Notes: a model not told the origin generated them from the letters alone. A stretch of 64,000 nt of DNA from Phytoactinopolyspora limicola (GCF_011320225.1 NZ_JAAOEN010000013.1:1-64000); one strand, 5' to 3'; shown: positions 8,840 to 18,049, numbered from the stretch's first letter. Made by a program: numbers and translations.

Positions 8840-9639
8840 GATGGTAAAGCCGCTCGAAGTTCCCACGCAGCACCAACCGCTTGTCGTTCTCTCCATACTG
8901 ACGAAGAACTGACAGCGTCGGTTCACGTGCGTCCTGGTACGAGGCTGCCTCGGTGCACAGCGGCCAGTCCGAGCCCCACACGACACGCTTAGCGCCAAAC
9001 GCATCCAGCGCAGCGACGAGGAAAGGCGCGAGGTCGTCATACGGCGACCCCTGCTGGGAGAAGAACGGCGCGTTCGGCGTCTTCAACCAAACGTTCTCGT
9101 GCTTAGCCAACGCCAGCACCGCCGCAAAACCCGACCCACCTATCCCCTCGCGCAGGTCCGGTCGCCCGAGGTGGTCCAGCAAGTACACGATTCCTGGGTA
9201 CGCAGCAGCCAGCATGCCGACGAGGGCGATGTTCTCTTTGCCCGCGTGCAGGGCAACGGGCAGACCCGCCTCAGCTACGGCCTCCCCATGCGGACCGCGC
9301 GTTGCCATCGAGCACATCACCCTGCTCGGCAAGGTCAATCCGAAAACCTCTCACATTGTCGTCGATCTGTTCTTTCAGCGTCCTGACACTTGACGAATCG
9401 GTGAGCCGAACACGTGAGATTGCTACCAAACGCTCGGGATGAGCGTGCGCTGCTTGAAGGGTGACAGAGTTATCCCAAGCCATCGACCGCGGCGTAATCA
9501 CTGCCGCCATGTCAACGCCAGCCGCATCCATGGCCGCCAACAGGGAGACGGCCCGTCCGTCCTGCAACGAGCCGGCAAGAAGCTCAGGCCACGGTGGCGA
9601 CTCCGACCACACGTGTACATGCGCGTCGTTCACCCGCAC
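8832..9639 (-). pseudogene. Amidohydrolase family 2 protein, frameshifted
   Basis: The first part starts at GTG 9639 (GGAGG 7 bases upstream) with VRVNDAHVHVW, the HxH motif, and runs to VRGFRIDLAEQGDVLDGNA. The homologous sequence then continues in another frame as RGPHGEAVAEAGLPVALHAG, through YLLDHLGRPD and VVWGSDWPLC to a stop at 8832. One extra base around 9296-9304 (within GCGCGG) explains the break. The combined length of about 270 residues is normal for these TIM-barrel hydrolases, which include lactonases and decarboxylases of sugar-acid pathways. A sequencing error could give the same picture. It was the first gene of a unit read from operator D, coupled to the downstream amidohydrolase. 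Confidence 0.8.
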
Positions 9640-9662
9640 GAAACACCCTCCTAGATTCATAG

Positions 9663-9678
9663 GTCTTAGGTTTTAAGT
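9663..9678. promoter_or_regulatory. Operator D upstream of the amidohydrolase unit
   Basis: GTCTTAGGTTTTAAGT, identical over 16 bases to operator E at 10676. It lies 24 bases before the GTG start at 9639, where a bound repressor would block the promoter or leader. Confidence 0.6.
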
Positions 9679-9679
9679 T

Positions 9680-10670
9680 ATCGCTACGGGTGTTGGAATG
9701 TCAATCAAGATCATGGCTAATCACGAGGCGCCCAGCGAAAGCCAACCGCCTGCGCAACATCGGCAGGTGCCGTTGCCCCGCAGCACGCGACTGTCGCAGG
9801 AGTGGTGCCCACATGGTCACCGCAGCCGAGCCCAGCCAGCTACAGCGTCCCTGGAGGAAGGCCGACTCGTTCACGTTGGCGCTGAAGACAAGTGGCAGGC
9901 CACTCCGCTACCGAACTGGAACCTCAGCCGCAAACAACTACCCATGTTGTGCGAGTCGCACCCTATCCGCTCAGCCGACCCTCTTGGTGAATAGAGTCTT
10001 GAATAGGAACCAGCATCTGCAGCCTCTTCTCACCTTTCACTGTGCAGTGGACGGAGCGAATATCGTTCGCAGCCACCAGTTGCGGGACCCGCATGCAGTC
10101 GTGTCGCCTCTGCGCTCAGCAACGCCGCTTTTCCGGAAGCACCAGATGACCACCGCGTGGTAGCGGCGAGCCGAGCCTTAGCCCGCCTGACAATCGCCTC
10201 CGGCGAGAAATGACCACATCGACAAGGTTCTGGTTCGTAGAATTCGAGCTGCCTGCCGAACTTAACGCCGCGGAGTGGCTAACCAGCGGCGATATGCCAA
10301 ATGTCGAACGTCGCCGGCTTCGCACCAATCTTCTGGCTCGATGACGTCATCGAGCCACCGAAACGTCCCCCGCCGGCAAGTGGTCGCGCATCTTCTCCTT
10401 GCCAGGCTAAGGCTGTTCACTAAGGAGAGCGTCTCGGCGCGGCGCCCCAGAGATTTCGGTCGTGTCGCAGGCTATTGCAGTATCAGACGAGTTCGCCGCC
10501 GGCTCGAGCCTCACGCTAGAGGCTCTGGCAGGCCAAATCAACATCAGCCCTCGCAACTGGCTCACCGCCTCCGGTCACCCCCGGCTTCCCCCGAACCAAT
10601 CCCTTCCGAGATTTGGATGGCGCAGGTGCATCGCCAACTTCACGACTCACTGAGCGAGACACTTGAGGCT
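9680..10670. other. Long stretch without a supported gene
   Basis: Nearly 1 kb between divergent operators D and E. Several frames are open for 60-150 codons but their compositions look random, and none has a family motif or a good ribosome site. Given the decay around it, this is probably degraded coding DNA. I cannot name the former genes. Confidence 0.5.
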
Positions 10671-10674
10671 GATA

Positions 10675-10692
10675 AGTCTTAGGTTTTAAGTT
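10675..10692. promoter_or_regulatory. Operator E upstream of the Gfo/Idh remnant
   Basis: AGTCTTAGGTTTTAAGTT, matching operator D. A further AGTGTTAAGG half lies at 10702-10711. It is 30 bases before the ATG of the oxidoreductase remnant. Confidence 0.6.
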
Positions 10693-10721
10693 GCCGTGAT
10701 TAGTGTTAAGGTGTCAACAAG

Positions 10722-10847
10722 ATGATGACCACTGACCCAAAAACGTCCTGGGAGTTGGCGGTAGGCATCGTCGGCCCAGGTGCCATCGCCCGCCACCACG
10801 TTGCCGCTATCCGAGCCGCGCCGGCAGCCTCAGGGCTGCCACCATGA
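10722..10847 (+). pseudogene. Remnant of a Gfo/Idh/MocA oxidoreductase (N-terminal Rossmann start)
   Basis: From ATG 10722 the frame reads about 41 codons to TGA 10845-10847. Residues LAVGIVGPGAIARHHVAAI are the first strand, GxGxxA dinucleotide-binding loop and helix of a Gfo/Idh/MocA sugar dehydrogenase. Those enzymes are about 330-400 residues long, so nearly all is missing; what follows (10848 onward) does not continue the family. Promoter-side operator E is still present. The ancestral enzyme would have oxidised a sugar or polyol of this pathway. Confidence 0.75.
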
Positions 10848-11057
10848 TCGGGCATGTCAGCAGCTGTGGCGCCACCGGCAGCTGCAATAGGCAAGACTCC
10901 CGTTGTCCAGTCCATCCAGCAACCACTCCCTAGCAATGAGAAACCGGTTCCACGCATACTACTACAACGTTTCGCGCAGCCGAGCTGCAATCCGCCGTCG
11001 GCGTCGTCGCCGCATCGGCCACGATGCCCAGTAGCCTTACTCAATCGGTCCGACGAC

Positions 11058-11939
11058 ATGCGGGGAGGTCGGCTGCCCTTGAAGGTCATCCTTCGTGGCG
11101 TGTGGAGAATGGGCCATGGCGGTCCGTGGAGCCTCCCGCCTGAACGCGTCCACGATCTGCGGCTCATTGTCGTCCAGGCAGGTCGTGGCGTCTGGACTGT
11201 AGACCGGCAGCCGTTCCTGGTTGAAGCGAACTCGTTGCTATGCTTCCGGCGCGGCCAGGTTCGTCACGCATCGATGGTCGCCGGAGAGTCCTTACGCTAC
11301 ATAGCCGTGAGGTTTGAGGCGCGCGACTCCCACGAACACCAGCCGGCTTGGCTGACACTTCCGACCGTGCTCACCCTCACCCCTGGACTTCGCGACCACA
11401 CTGTCAGCTCTATCGAGGACATGGAACGAGAGTTGGAGGAGCGCGGTCCACATTTCGGTGACGCGGTAAACCTGCTGGCCCAGCAGTTGTTCCTGAGAGT
11501 GCATCGCGCATACCTCAACGGCGTCGCCGCGGTGGGAGTCAACCCGCCGGCCAGCCATTCCTCGGTACATCATGCCGACATGATCGACGACCTCATCCAC
11601 TACGTCAGCCGCAACCTCACCGAGGACCTGAGCGTTGCCAAACTTGCCCAACGGTACGCCGTATCAGAATCGCATCTGCGGCGCGTAGTCCGCGAGTGGA
11701 CCGGGCTGGCCCCACGAGACTATGTCGTTCAGGCTCGTCTGCGCCGAGCCAAAGAGCTTCTGGAGGCGCGGTACAAAGTAGGAGAAGCCGCAGCTGCTGT
11801 CGGCTATCAGGATGCTTTCTACTTTAGTCGGCTGTTTCACAAGCATGTTGGCCATTCACCCACGGATTTTCTCCGTGCTCGCACCACGCGCCGGTTCCCC
11901 GAAACATCAGAAAAGGCGCCTGTGCCGGGTAGTAGATAA
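11058..11939 (+). CDS. AraC-family transcriptional regulator
   Basis: About 293 residues from ATG 11058. The N-terminal half is a cupin-like sensor domain (RLIVVQAGRGVWTVDRQPFLVEANSLLCFRRGQ). The C-terminal 100 residues carry two helix-turn-helix motifs: LSVAKLAQRYAVSESHLRRVVRE and KVGEAAAAVGYQDAFYFSRLF followed by HVGHSPTDFLRAR. The frame is open further upstream to 10854, but those 68 codons are Pro/Ser-rich and unlike a domain. The ribosome site at 11058 is weak, so the start is uncertain. Such regulators normally activate sugar-use genes. It appears intact amid broken neighbours. Confidence 0.82.
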   Translation: MRGGRLPLKVILRGVWRMGHGGPWSLPPERVHDLRLIVVQAGRGVWTVDRQPFLVEANSLLCFRRGQVRHASMVAGESLRYIAVRFEARDSHEHQPAWLTLPTVLTLTPGLRDHTVSSIEDMERELEERGPHFGDAVNLLAQQLFLRVHRAYLNGVAAVGVNPPASHSSVHHADMIDDLIHYVSRNLTEDLSVAKLAQRYAVSESHLRRVVREWTGLAPRDYVVQARLRRAKELLEARYKVGEAAAAVGYQDAFYFSRLFHKHVGHSPTDFLRARTTRRFPETSEKAPVPGSR

Positions 11940-11951
11940 GTCGGACTGCCC

Positions 11952-12446
11952 CTACCGCGCTGCGAAATAATGCGTCATTGCAACAATCGACTCAACCACG
12001 TGAGCATAACCCGCGGCGTCAGGGTGCAGCGCCTCGTGCAACATGTGTATGTCTTCTGAACCGAGCGCATCGGGCCCTTTGAGCAGGTGTACACGCGCAT
12101 CACTGTGTGCGCGGAGCGACCGGTCGGCTTCAGCCGCCTGTTCGCGCATGTGCGACAGCTTCATACCGGTACGACCGACGGTCTCCTCGCGGTCGAGCGC
12201 GTCGACCGCTAGATCGGCGTGACGGCCACCATAGGCGTCTGCGGGTTGCTGAGCCAGACGCACCACCGGGGGACCCGCCCGAGACCCGACACGACGTCTC
12301 GGACCATTCTCGCCAGCATCGGCTACACATAGCGCCAACCGCCGAAGTCCAGACATGCCAGGTCCGCCCCCATCTCGCGAGCGACCAACGCCGACTAGTA
12401 ATGAGCGCGGTAAGCGCCAGACTGGCACTCGGGTTGGACCTGCCAT
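11952..12446 (-). pseudogene. Decayed SGNH/GDSL-type hydrolase
   Basis: The C-terminal part is readable: KLSHMREQAAEADRSL, then ARVHLLKGPDAL, ending HEALHPDAAGYAHVVESI, where the DxxH-like LHPDAAGY block is the last catalytic block of SGNH hydrolases. Upstream, the family sequence appears only in pieces in other frames (GADLACLDFGGWRYV then a stop, PMLARMVRD), so several indels or stops interrupt the gene. The family includes carbohydrate esterases that remove acetyl groups from polysaccharides, which would fit the GH10 neighbour. The N-terminus is not recoverable by eye. Confidence 0.65.
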
Positions 12447-12599
12447 ACGTGATCAGCCCGGGACGTCGACGGGTCGGCTTTATTCACACCCGAGCATCGC
12501 CATTCAACAGAAGAATCGATGGCGAAAGTCACCAAATTGCGCGAGCCATCGCGTACCCATGTGCTCACACGATCAATTCGCCAGGGCACCATCCTTAGT

Positions 12600-13328
12600 T
12601 TAGAGGGTCATCCCGCCGTCAACTACGATCGTCTGGCCGGTGATGTACTCACCCGCCGGTGAACACATCAGGAGCGCTGCACCGACGCAGTCGGTTGGCT
12701 CGCCGATGCGGCCGACGGGGATGTGGTCAACGAGTTGCGTAGCGTAATGGTGATCCGCCAAAGCCTCGCGGTTGCGGTCGGTGTTGATCACGCCTGGTGC
12801 AAGTGAGTTGACGGCAACACCATGGGATGCGAGTTGTCGCGCAAGATTGCGAATCAGATTGTCCTGTGCCGATTTTGTTGCAGCGTAGACGGCCATCTCC
12901 GGGTGCGGGCGGATCTGCTGCACACTTCCAATGGCCAAGATCCTGCCCCACCGCCGCTCACACATCGCCGGCGCCAGTGCCTGAACAAGTTCTAGCGACG
13001 ACTGGACGTTGACTCGCCATTGCCTTTCCGCGTCGTCAGCAGTGATGCAGTACCACGGTTGGCGTATCTGTAGGGAGGCACTGAGAACGAGAATGTCCAC
13101 ATGTCGTCGAATACGCGCTACAGCGTGGCCCAGGCTGCGGCCGCCACCCGGACGGCTCAAATCCTCGTGGATGACGGCCACAGATGCGTCAGAAGCTTCC
13201 TCCCCTGGAAGCCCATGCGCGATGACGTCGGCGCCGTATGCCGCCAAGCTATCGTGGATAGCCCGACCGATGCTCTTGGTGGATCCTGTTACCAATGCGG
13301 TGCGACCATCGAGGCGAAACACGTCCAC
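12600..13328 (-). CDS. SDR-family oxidoreductase
   Basis: Short-chain dehydrogenase of about 242 residues. The cofactor motif is ALVTGSTKSIGRAI (variant of TGxxxGIG), the catalytic Ser lies in AIGSVQQIR, and the catalytic pair in VYAATKSAQDNL is Y..xK form (YAATK). The C-terminus has GQTIVVDGGMTL. GTG 13328 is chosen as start with GGCGGAG before it, one base after the upstream stop; the longer open frame would overlap the dehydratase gene. It is last in a minus-strand unit GH10-dehydratase-SDR. Enzymes in this position often interconvert uronate or gluconate keto forms; that role is inferred from context. Confidence 0.87.
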   Translation of the reverse strand: MDVFRLDGRTALVTGSTKSIGRAIHDSLAAYGADVIAHGLPGEEASDASVAVIHEDLSRPGGGRSLGHAVARIRRHVDILVLSASLQIRQPWYCITADDAERQWRVNVQSSLELVQALAPAMCERRWGRILAIGSVQQIRPHPEMAVYAATKSAQDNLIRNLARQLASHGVAVNSLAPGVINTDRNREALADHHYATQLVDHIPVGRIGEPTDCVGAALLMCSPAGEYITGQTIVVDGGMTL

Positions 13329-13329
13329 G

Positions 13330-14521
13330 CTAGACTCCGCCGACGATCGGATACCAGTCTGGCCGTCGAGGATCAGCGTGGAATCGAGCGTAATAGTCGC
13401 CATGCTCGTCAAAGTATTTCTCGTACTTGTCCATCTTCTCCGGATCCAGCTCCACTCCAAGCCCCGGACCTGACGGAAAATCAAGGGACCCGCTGCGGTA
13501 CTGCATAAGCCCACCAACGATGATGTCGTCGGTCAGGTAATGGTAGTGAGCGTCCCCGGAAAACGTCATTTCGGGTATGGTAGATGCTGTGTGCAGCATG
13601 GCCGCGAGTTCGACTCCGAACTCGCCCCCGCTGTGCATGGCGACACCGAGATTGAAGGTCCGGCAGACAGCGGCCAGTTCTTTGACCCCTCGCGGACCCT
13701 CCCAATAGTGCAGGTCGGTCAGGATGATGTCCACCGATCGCAACCGGATCGCAGGTGCGAGGTCGTCGAACCGTGCGGGGAACATATTCGTCGCCACTGG
13801 GATGCGTACGCGCTCGCGCACCGCGGCATTACCGTTCAGCCCCCATGCGGGGTCCTCGAGGTACTCCGGTCTTACCGCCTCCAGACGCTGCCCTATCCGA
13901 ACGGCAGTGGGCACGGACCACACTCCGTTGGGATCGATGCGCAGCCCGAAAGCTGGCCCAAGCCGCTCGCGGCACAACTCCAGAACTCGGGCTTCCTCAT
14001 CCGGCTCAAGTACGCCGGCCTTTAGCTTCATCGCCCGCACGCCGAGAGTCTGATGCAGTTCTTCACACCATTCAGCCAGGTCCTCCGCACACCGATCATC
14101 CCCGCCCGACGGACGGTCGTATCGCCAGATACAGATAGGCGATCATCGGAATCTTGGTTCGCACGCTGCCGCCCAGCAGGTCACTCATCGGGCGTCCCAG
14201 TACCTTGCCTTGAATGTCAAGACACGCCATCTCGACTGCGGCGTATAGACGCGCATTGGAAAGATAGTAAATACTGCGCAACAGCTTTAGCTTAACCGTC
14301 TCGAGACGAAAGGGATCGAGACCGATCAGCCGAGGCTTGAGCTTCGCCAACGCCGCGCGCTGGTCACCACCACCAACCTCCCCCAAACCCGTGATCCCCT
14401 CATCGGTGACGACTTCAACGATCGTGCGCACAAAGTAGCCGGGATGCACGCCCGTGTTGTGCCGTAGCTGTGCGGTTGTGGGAATCGCCACGGTGCGCGC
14501 ACGAAGATCAACGATCTTCAC
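13330..14521 (-). pseudogene. Enolase-superfamily sugar-acid dehydratase, broken by a 4-bp duplication
   Basis: The N-terminal capping domain (MKIVDLRARTVAIP, GVHPGYFVRTIVEV) runs from GTG 14521 to about IAYLYLAIRPS, then stops at once. The TIM-barrel domain continues in another frame: ELHQTLGVRAMKLKAG (KxK-type catalytic lysines), LRIDPNG and YLEDPA (metal ligands), ATNMF, and VAMHSGGEFG with the catalytic His region. The pattern is closest to glucarate-dehydratase-like enzymes. At 14109-14116 the plus strand has ACGGACGG; removing one ACGG restores a single frame reading RPSGGDD. The mutation thus looks recent and simple. The gene start overlaps the GH10 stop (GTGA). Confidence 0.85.
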
Positions 14522-15903
14522 AGTGCTTCCCCCACCTTTACGAAAAGCGGCCCGTCATCGCCAGGTCGTAACGTAAACGAGCCGTGCTCTGTGGAACCGT
14601 CTGGCAGGCGAACCTCAATCTCGTAGGTGCCGAAGAATCCACGAAACCGCGCCTGGCCGCCTCGAATCTCCGCCGTGACATCCGTGGACCACCTCTGCAA
14701 AATCAGGTCCGTCAACACGTCGTACGCTGGCTTTGGAGAAAGATCCCGACGCACCAGACCGCCGACATCGCAGAAACTGTGGCGATCAGTAAGATCCCAC
14801 CAGATCATCGCGTCCATCTCCGGTCGAGAGAACATATACGTATAAAGCGACTCCACATCGCATGCCTGTCGTTCCTCGGCAGCAGATTGATCGGGACCGT
14901 CGGTCTTGAAAGTGATCTCAGTCAGGTGGATGGGCAAGCCGAACTCCCCGAGGGCATCCAGCCCCTCGGCAATGTTGTGCACCAACTCAGCATTCAGCCG
15001 GCCGAAATGTCCCTGAACACCGAGCACATCGATTTCTGTCCCCAGCTCAAGTGCTCGCTGTAGCAATTCGATCGAGTGGCGCCTGTGCTCCGGACTGAAC
15101 GCCTCCCTCGGGCAGAGATTCAGAGTCAACCGACCTCGGGGGTTTGCCGCACGCGCGGACGCGAACGCCCGCCTCACCGCTTCCAGCGGAGTCCCAGGCG
15201 GCGTGCACCGCAGCGGCTCATTAATGCAGTCCCATAGGTCAACGACGTCACCGAACCGCCTCAAGAGCGTACTAATCCGCCGTTCCGACCACCGCCAGTA
15301 GGAATCGTGATCCATCTCTAACAACTCGCGGGGAACCATCCTCCGGTTCTGGAAGACCAATGGATGGCCCTTGACCGCCAGGCCACGCGCGCGCGCCCAA
15401 CCGATCATGGATGACACACGATGCAGTCGCATCGCGTTCAAGTCCGGCGAGATAGCGGACTCGTAAAACGGAACAACCGCAAGGTTAAATGGCCGTGCGA
15501 ACAACTCCGCATAGCGCAAATCATCCGAGTCACGCAGTCCGTCATACTCAGCCCCATGGAGCCGGACTCGCCTATTGATCGCCGCATCCGCGACCAATCG
15601 CTCTACTTCATCAAGTTGCGCATCGACGGACTCTTGGCCACCCACGCCCACCGTCGCCGCGACATCGGACCGGCCGACAGCGTCAGGCTGACGTAAGCGA
15701 GCCATCTTGCCCAGGCCAAAAGCGTTACCACCGAACGAAAACGCGTGCCCGGTCTGCACGAACCTTACTTGGCCATTATCTAATACACCCACCGGAGTAG
15801 CGACCTGAAGGACACACTCTCGAGTCCGGTTGGCTTGGATCCCCACGTCCATCGACTCGAAATCTGAGAAACTAACCGCATCTGTGGCTTCGGCAGCAGC
15901 CAT
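14518..15903 (-). CDS. Glycoside hydrolase family 10 (endo-xylanase-like)
   Basis: About 461 residues with no signal peptide. GH10 signatures: GLAVKGHPLVF (His180), DLWDCINEP with acid/base Glu229, VLGVQGHF, HLTEITF with nucleophile Glu329, and a late WWDLTDR block. The start is ATG 15903 with AAGGAGGAG 5 bases upstream. Residues about 66-128 form an Ala/Asp/Val-rich stretch that looks like an insertion before YAELFARPFNLAVVPFY. Lack of an export signal suggests action on imported short oligosaccharides, consistent with the ABC transporter. It is the first gene of a coupled unit with the dehydratase and SDR genes. Substrate inferred as xylan fragments or a related beta-glycan. Confidence 0.85.
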   Translation of the reverse strand: MAAAEATDAVSFSDFESMDVGIQANRTRECVLQVATPVGVLDNGQVRFVQTGHAFSFGGNAFGLGKMARLRQPDAVGRSDVAATVGVGGQESVDAQLDEVERLVADAAINRRVRLHGAEYDGLRDSDDLRYAELFARPFNLAVVPFYESAISPDLNAMRLHRVSSMIGWARARGLAVKGHPLVFQNRRMVPRELLEMDHDSYWRWSERRISTLLRRFGDVVDLWDCINEPLRCTPPGTPLEAVRRAFASARAANPRGRLTLNLCPREAFSPEHRRHSIELLQRALELGTEIDVLGVQGHFGRLNAELVHNIAEGLDALGEFGLPIHLTEITFKTDGPDQSAAEERQACDVESLYTYMFSRPEMDAMIWWDLTDRHSFCDVGGLVRRDLSPKPAYDVLTDLILQRWSTDVTAEIRGGQARFRGFFGTYEIEVRLPDGSTEHGSFTLRPGDDGPLFVKVGEAL

Positions 15904-16112
15904 TCATTCTCCTCCTTCATCCTCCGCGCACGCGTGCCCGCGCGCCGCTCTCGAACCGTCGCGCATGGAACGACCAACGGCCATGGATCAGAAAGCAGAG
16001 ACATGGACATATCGCTCAAACATGTTCAGTACCTTTATGGTAGGTTTAAAGCTCGATCGGATGGCGCAAGATTCGCGCCCCACGCCCAGCCTGAATCGGA
16101 GAAGCAGCAGAG

Positions 16113-16847
16113 TTGCCTTCACACGAGATACGGCGAGAGACACTAGGCCAACAAGTGAGTCGCGCGCTCCTGACATCGATCACCGATCAGGGCCTCCGTC
16201 CGGGCGACGAGCTCGCCTCAGAGGGCAGCCTCGCCACCGAGTTCGGTGTCAGCAAGCCGGTATTGCGCGAGGCCGTCCGGTCGCTCGAAGCCGTCGGCGT
16301 GGTCGTGACTTCCAACGGCCGCCCACCGACCGTCGGCTCGGTCACCTCCAAGCCACTGCGCGACTACTTTCAATGGGTCGCCTACGCGCAGGACAGCGCG
16401 GAGATCGAATTGCTCGAAGTTCGCCAAGCTCTGGAGACGCAGTGCGCAATACTCGCTGCCGATCGGGCTACCGACGACGAGCTCACCCAACTCAGCCAGA
16501 TCATTCACCGAATGAGTGAGTGCTCCAACGATCCCGACACGTTCATTAAGATCGACACAGATTTCCACCTCGCGATCGCACATGCCTCACACAACACCCT
16601 ACTGAGCCATCTCCTTACAGCGATACAAGAACCGATACAGGAGATAATTCGACGGGGTCTAATACGTAAATGGCCGCATGACCACCAACGGATTTACCAG
16701 GTCCATGCAGACATCGCGGCTGCTCTAGAAGCTCGGGACTCCGAAGCCGCATATATTGCAATGGCAAGACACTTCACGAGTGCAATTGGCCGGACCAAGA
16801 ATGTTCCGAAAAAACTCCGAATGGAACCCAAGAAAAATCGACGCTGA
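16113..16847 (+). CDS. Second FadR-type GntR regulator
   Basis: About 244 residues from TTG 16113 (GGAG 11 bases upstream). The winged helix reads GDELASEGSLATEFGVSKPVLREAVRSLEAVGVV, and the FCD domain contains DTDFHLAIAHASHN and VHADIAAALEARD. It is divergent from the GH10-dehydratase-SDR unit, so it probably regulates that unit and the RraA-like gene 20 bases downstream. No CTTAAG-type operator lies nearby; the bases CTTTATGGTAGGTTTAAAG at 16034-16052 are a candidate site. It is only distantly similar to the regulator at 6799. Confidence 0.87.
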   Translation: MPSHEIRRETLGQQVSRALLTSITDQGLRPGDELASEGSLATEFGVSKPVLREAVRSLEAVGVVVTSNGRPPTVGSVTSKPLRDYFQWVAYAQDSAEIELLEVRQALETQCAILAADRATDDELTQLSQIIHRMSECSNDPDTFIKIDTDFHLAIAHASHNTLLSHLLTAIQEPIQEIIRRGLIRKWPHDHQRIYQVHADIAAALEARDSEAAYIAMARHFTSAIGRTKNVPKKLRMEPKKNRR

Positions 16848-16866
16848 GGCCTACCGGTACGGCGAC

Positions 16867-17544
16867 ATGAAGGTCGAGAAACTAGTCGAGCGCTAACGGA
16901 GCCTCTACACAGGCGCCGCGTACGACATAATGGAAGAGATGGGCTACCCGAACCAGGCCCTCGCGAACGACATCAAGCCGATACGCGACGATATGATCCT
17001 CGCAGGACCCGCATTTACCATAAAGGGAATAGGTGACTACAACGACGACACTGACATGCGGGCCAATCGCATCAACCTTTTTAGCAATATGAAGCAATTC
17101 GGGGTTCCCCTCATTTACGTCCGTGAGAGCGGCGGTGACAAGATCGTCGCCCACTACGGTGAAATGACCGCTGCGCTTGGCCGCGCTTGCGGCGTGGTGG
17201 GTGCCCTTATAGACGGCGGGACCCGCGACACCGGGTTCCTCCTCAAGCAAGACTTCCCAGTCTTCAGCGAATACCGATCGCCTGTCGAAGCATTCGGCCG
17301 CTGGAGCTACTACCAATGGCAAATCCCAGTCGCGCTACGCGGCGCACTGACAAAGGTCGTCATGGTACGCCCCGGCGACTTCGTTTTCGGTGATCTCGAT
17401 GGCGTCGTCATCATCCCCCGAGAGATCGTCGTCGACGTTCTGCAACGCACGGAGACACTCGTCAACGACGAGAACACCGATCGCAGCGACTACGAAAGCG
17501 GCATCGACCCCACGGAGGTGTACCGCCGCCGCGGCCGACTGTAG
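16867..17544 (+). pseudogene. RraA-like aldolase/decarboxylase with a premature stop
   Basis: From ATG 16867 the frame reads MKVEKLVER, then TAA at 16894-16896, then RSLYTGAAYDIMEEMGYPNQ, which is the normal N-terminus of RraA/HMG-aldolase-like proteins. The rest is open to 17544 and includes GALIDGGTRDTGFLL, the core Gly-Asp-Gly/Arg-Asp active-site region, and FGDLDGVVIIP. A single substitution in codon 10 explains the break. Translation could restart at ATG 16930 but would lose about 20 residues of the conserved N-terminal helix. Family members cleave 4-hydroxy-4-methyl-2-oxoglutarate or related keto acids, so a role at the end of a sugar-acid route is likely. Confidence 0.75.
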
Positions 17545-18049
17545 CGGGGCAGATCACAGGAATCCGACTCATGTAGAACCCCAGGTCAAACCCACGCGTG
17601 AAACAACGCTCCTCATGCGTACCGTGTCGACATTTCCGGCGGTGACCGTGGCGTCACGGACATCGTGGATTCACAGCCCAATTCGGCAGAAGCCGGAGCC
17701 CCGACCAGCCACGGTGGCCGGCCTCGCTGGGTCGATCCGTGCGGGTGGGGCGGTGCGGGACCGAGACCAGCCAGGGATCCGGAAGGCGTCTCCGGCGGGC
17801 AGGCTGTCAGATGGGCTCAGCGCCGGTCGGCGACATGAAGGTAGGACAGGTCGACATCGAACAATTGCTCGCATAACCGTATCAATATCGATCACCGTCG
17901 ACCCACCTGATGGCTTACATTTCGGCTATTCGTGCTGTTGGCGGCGAGCGCCTGGCGGGCGTGCTGTTGGCGCCCTGCATCGGGTGGAGAGGACTGGAAC
18001 TGCGTAACGGGTGCAAGTCTTCCTCGGCTCGCGTGACCGGCGGTGCCTT
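17545..18049. other. Intergenic, no gene recognised
   Basis: About 500 bases at the boundary between the catabolic locus and the element-like region. I found no motif-bearing frame or repeat here. Confidence 0.45.

Noticed and set aside
10275-10682. 135-codon plus-strand frame
   Set aside because: Arg/Ser/Pro-rich, no domain pattern and no ribosome site. Left as unassigned DNA.
13330-14521. Programmed frameshift in the dehydratase
   Set aside because: The frame change is explained exactly by a 4-base duplication; there is no slippery heptamer with a following structure that I can see, and the family is not known to use recoding.
16034-16052. Operator of the second GntR regulator (CTTTATGGTAGGTTTAAAG)
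   Set aside because: Imperfect symmetry and no second copy in the window, so not listed as a feature of its own.
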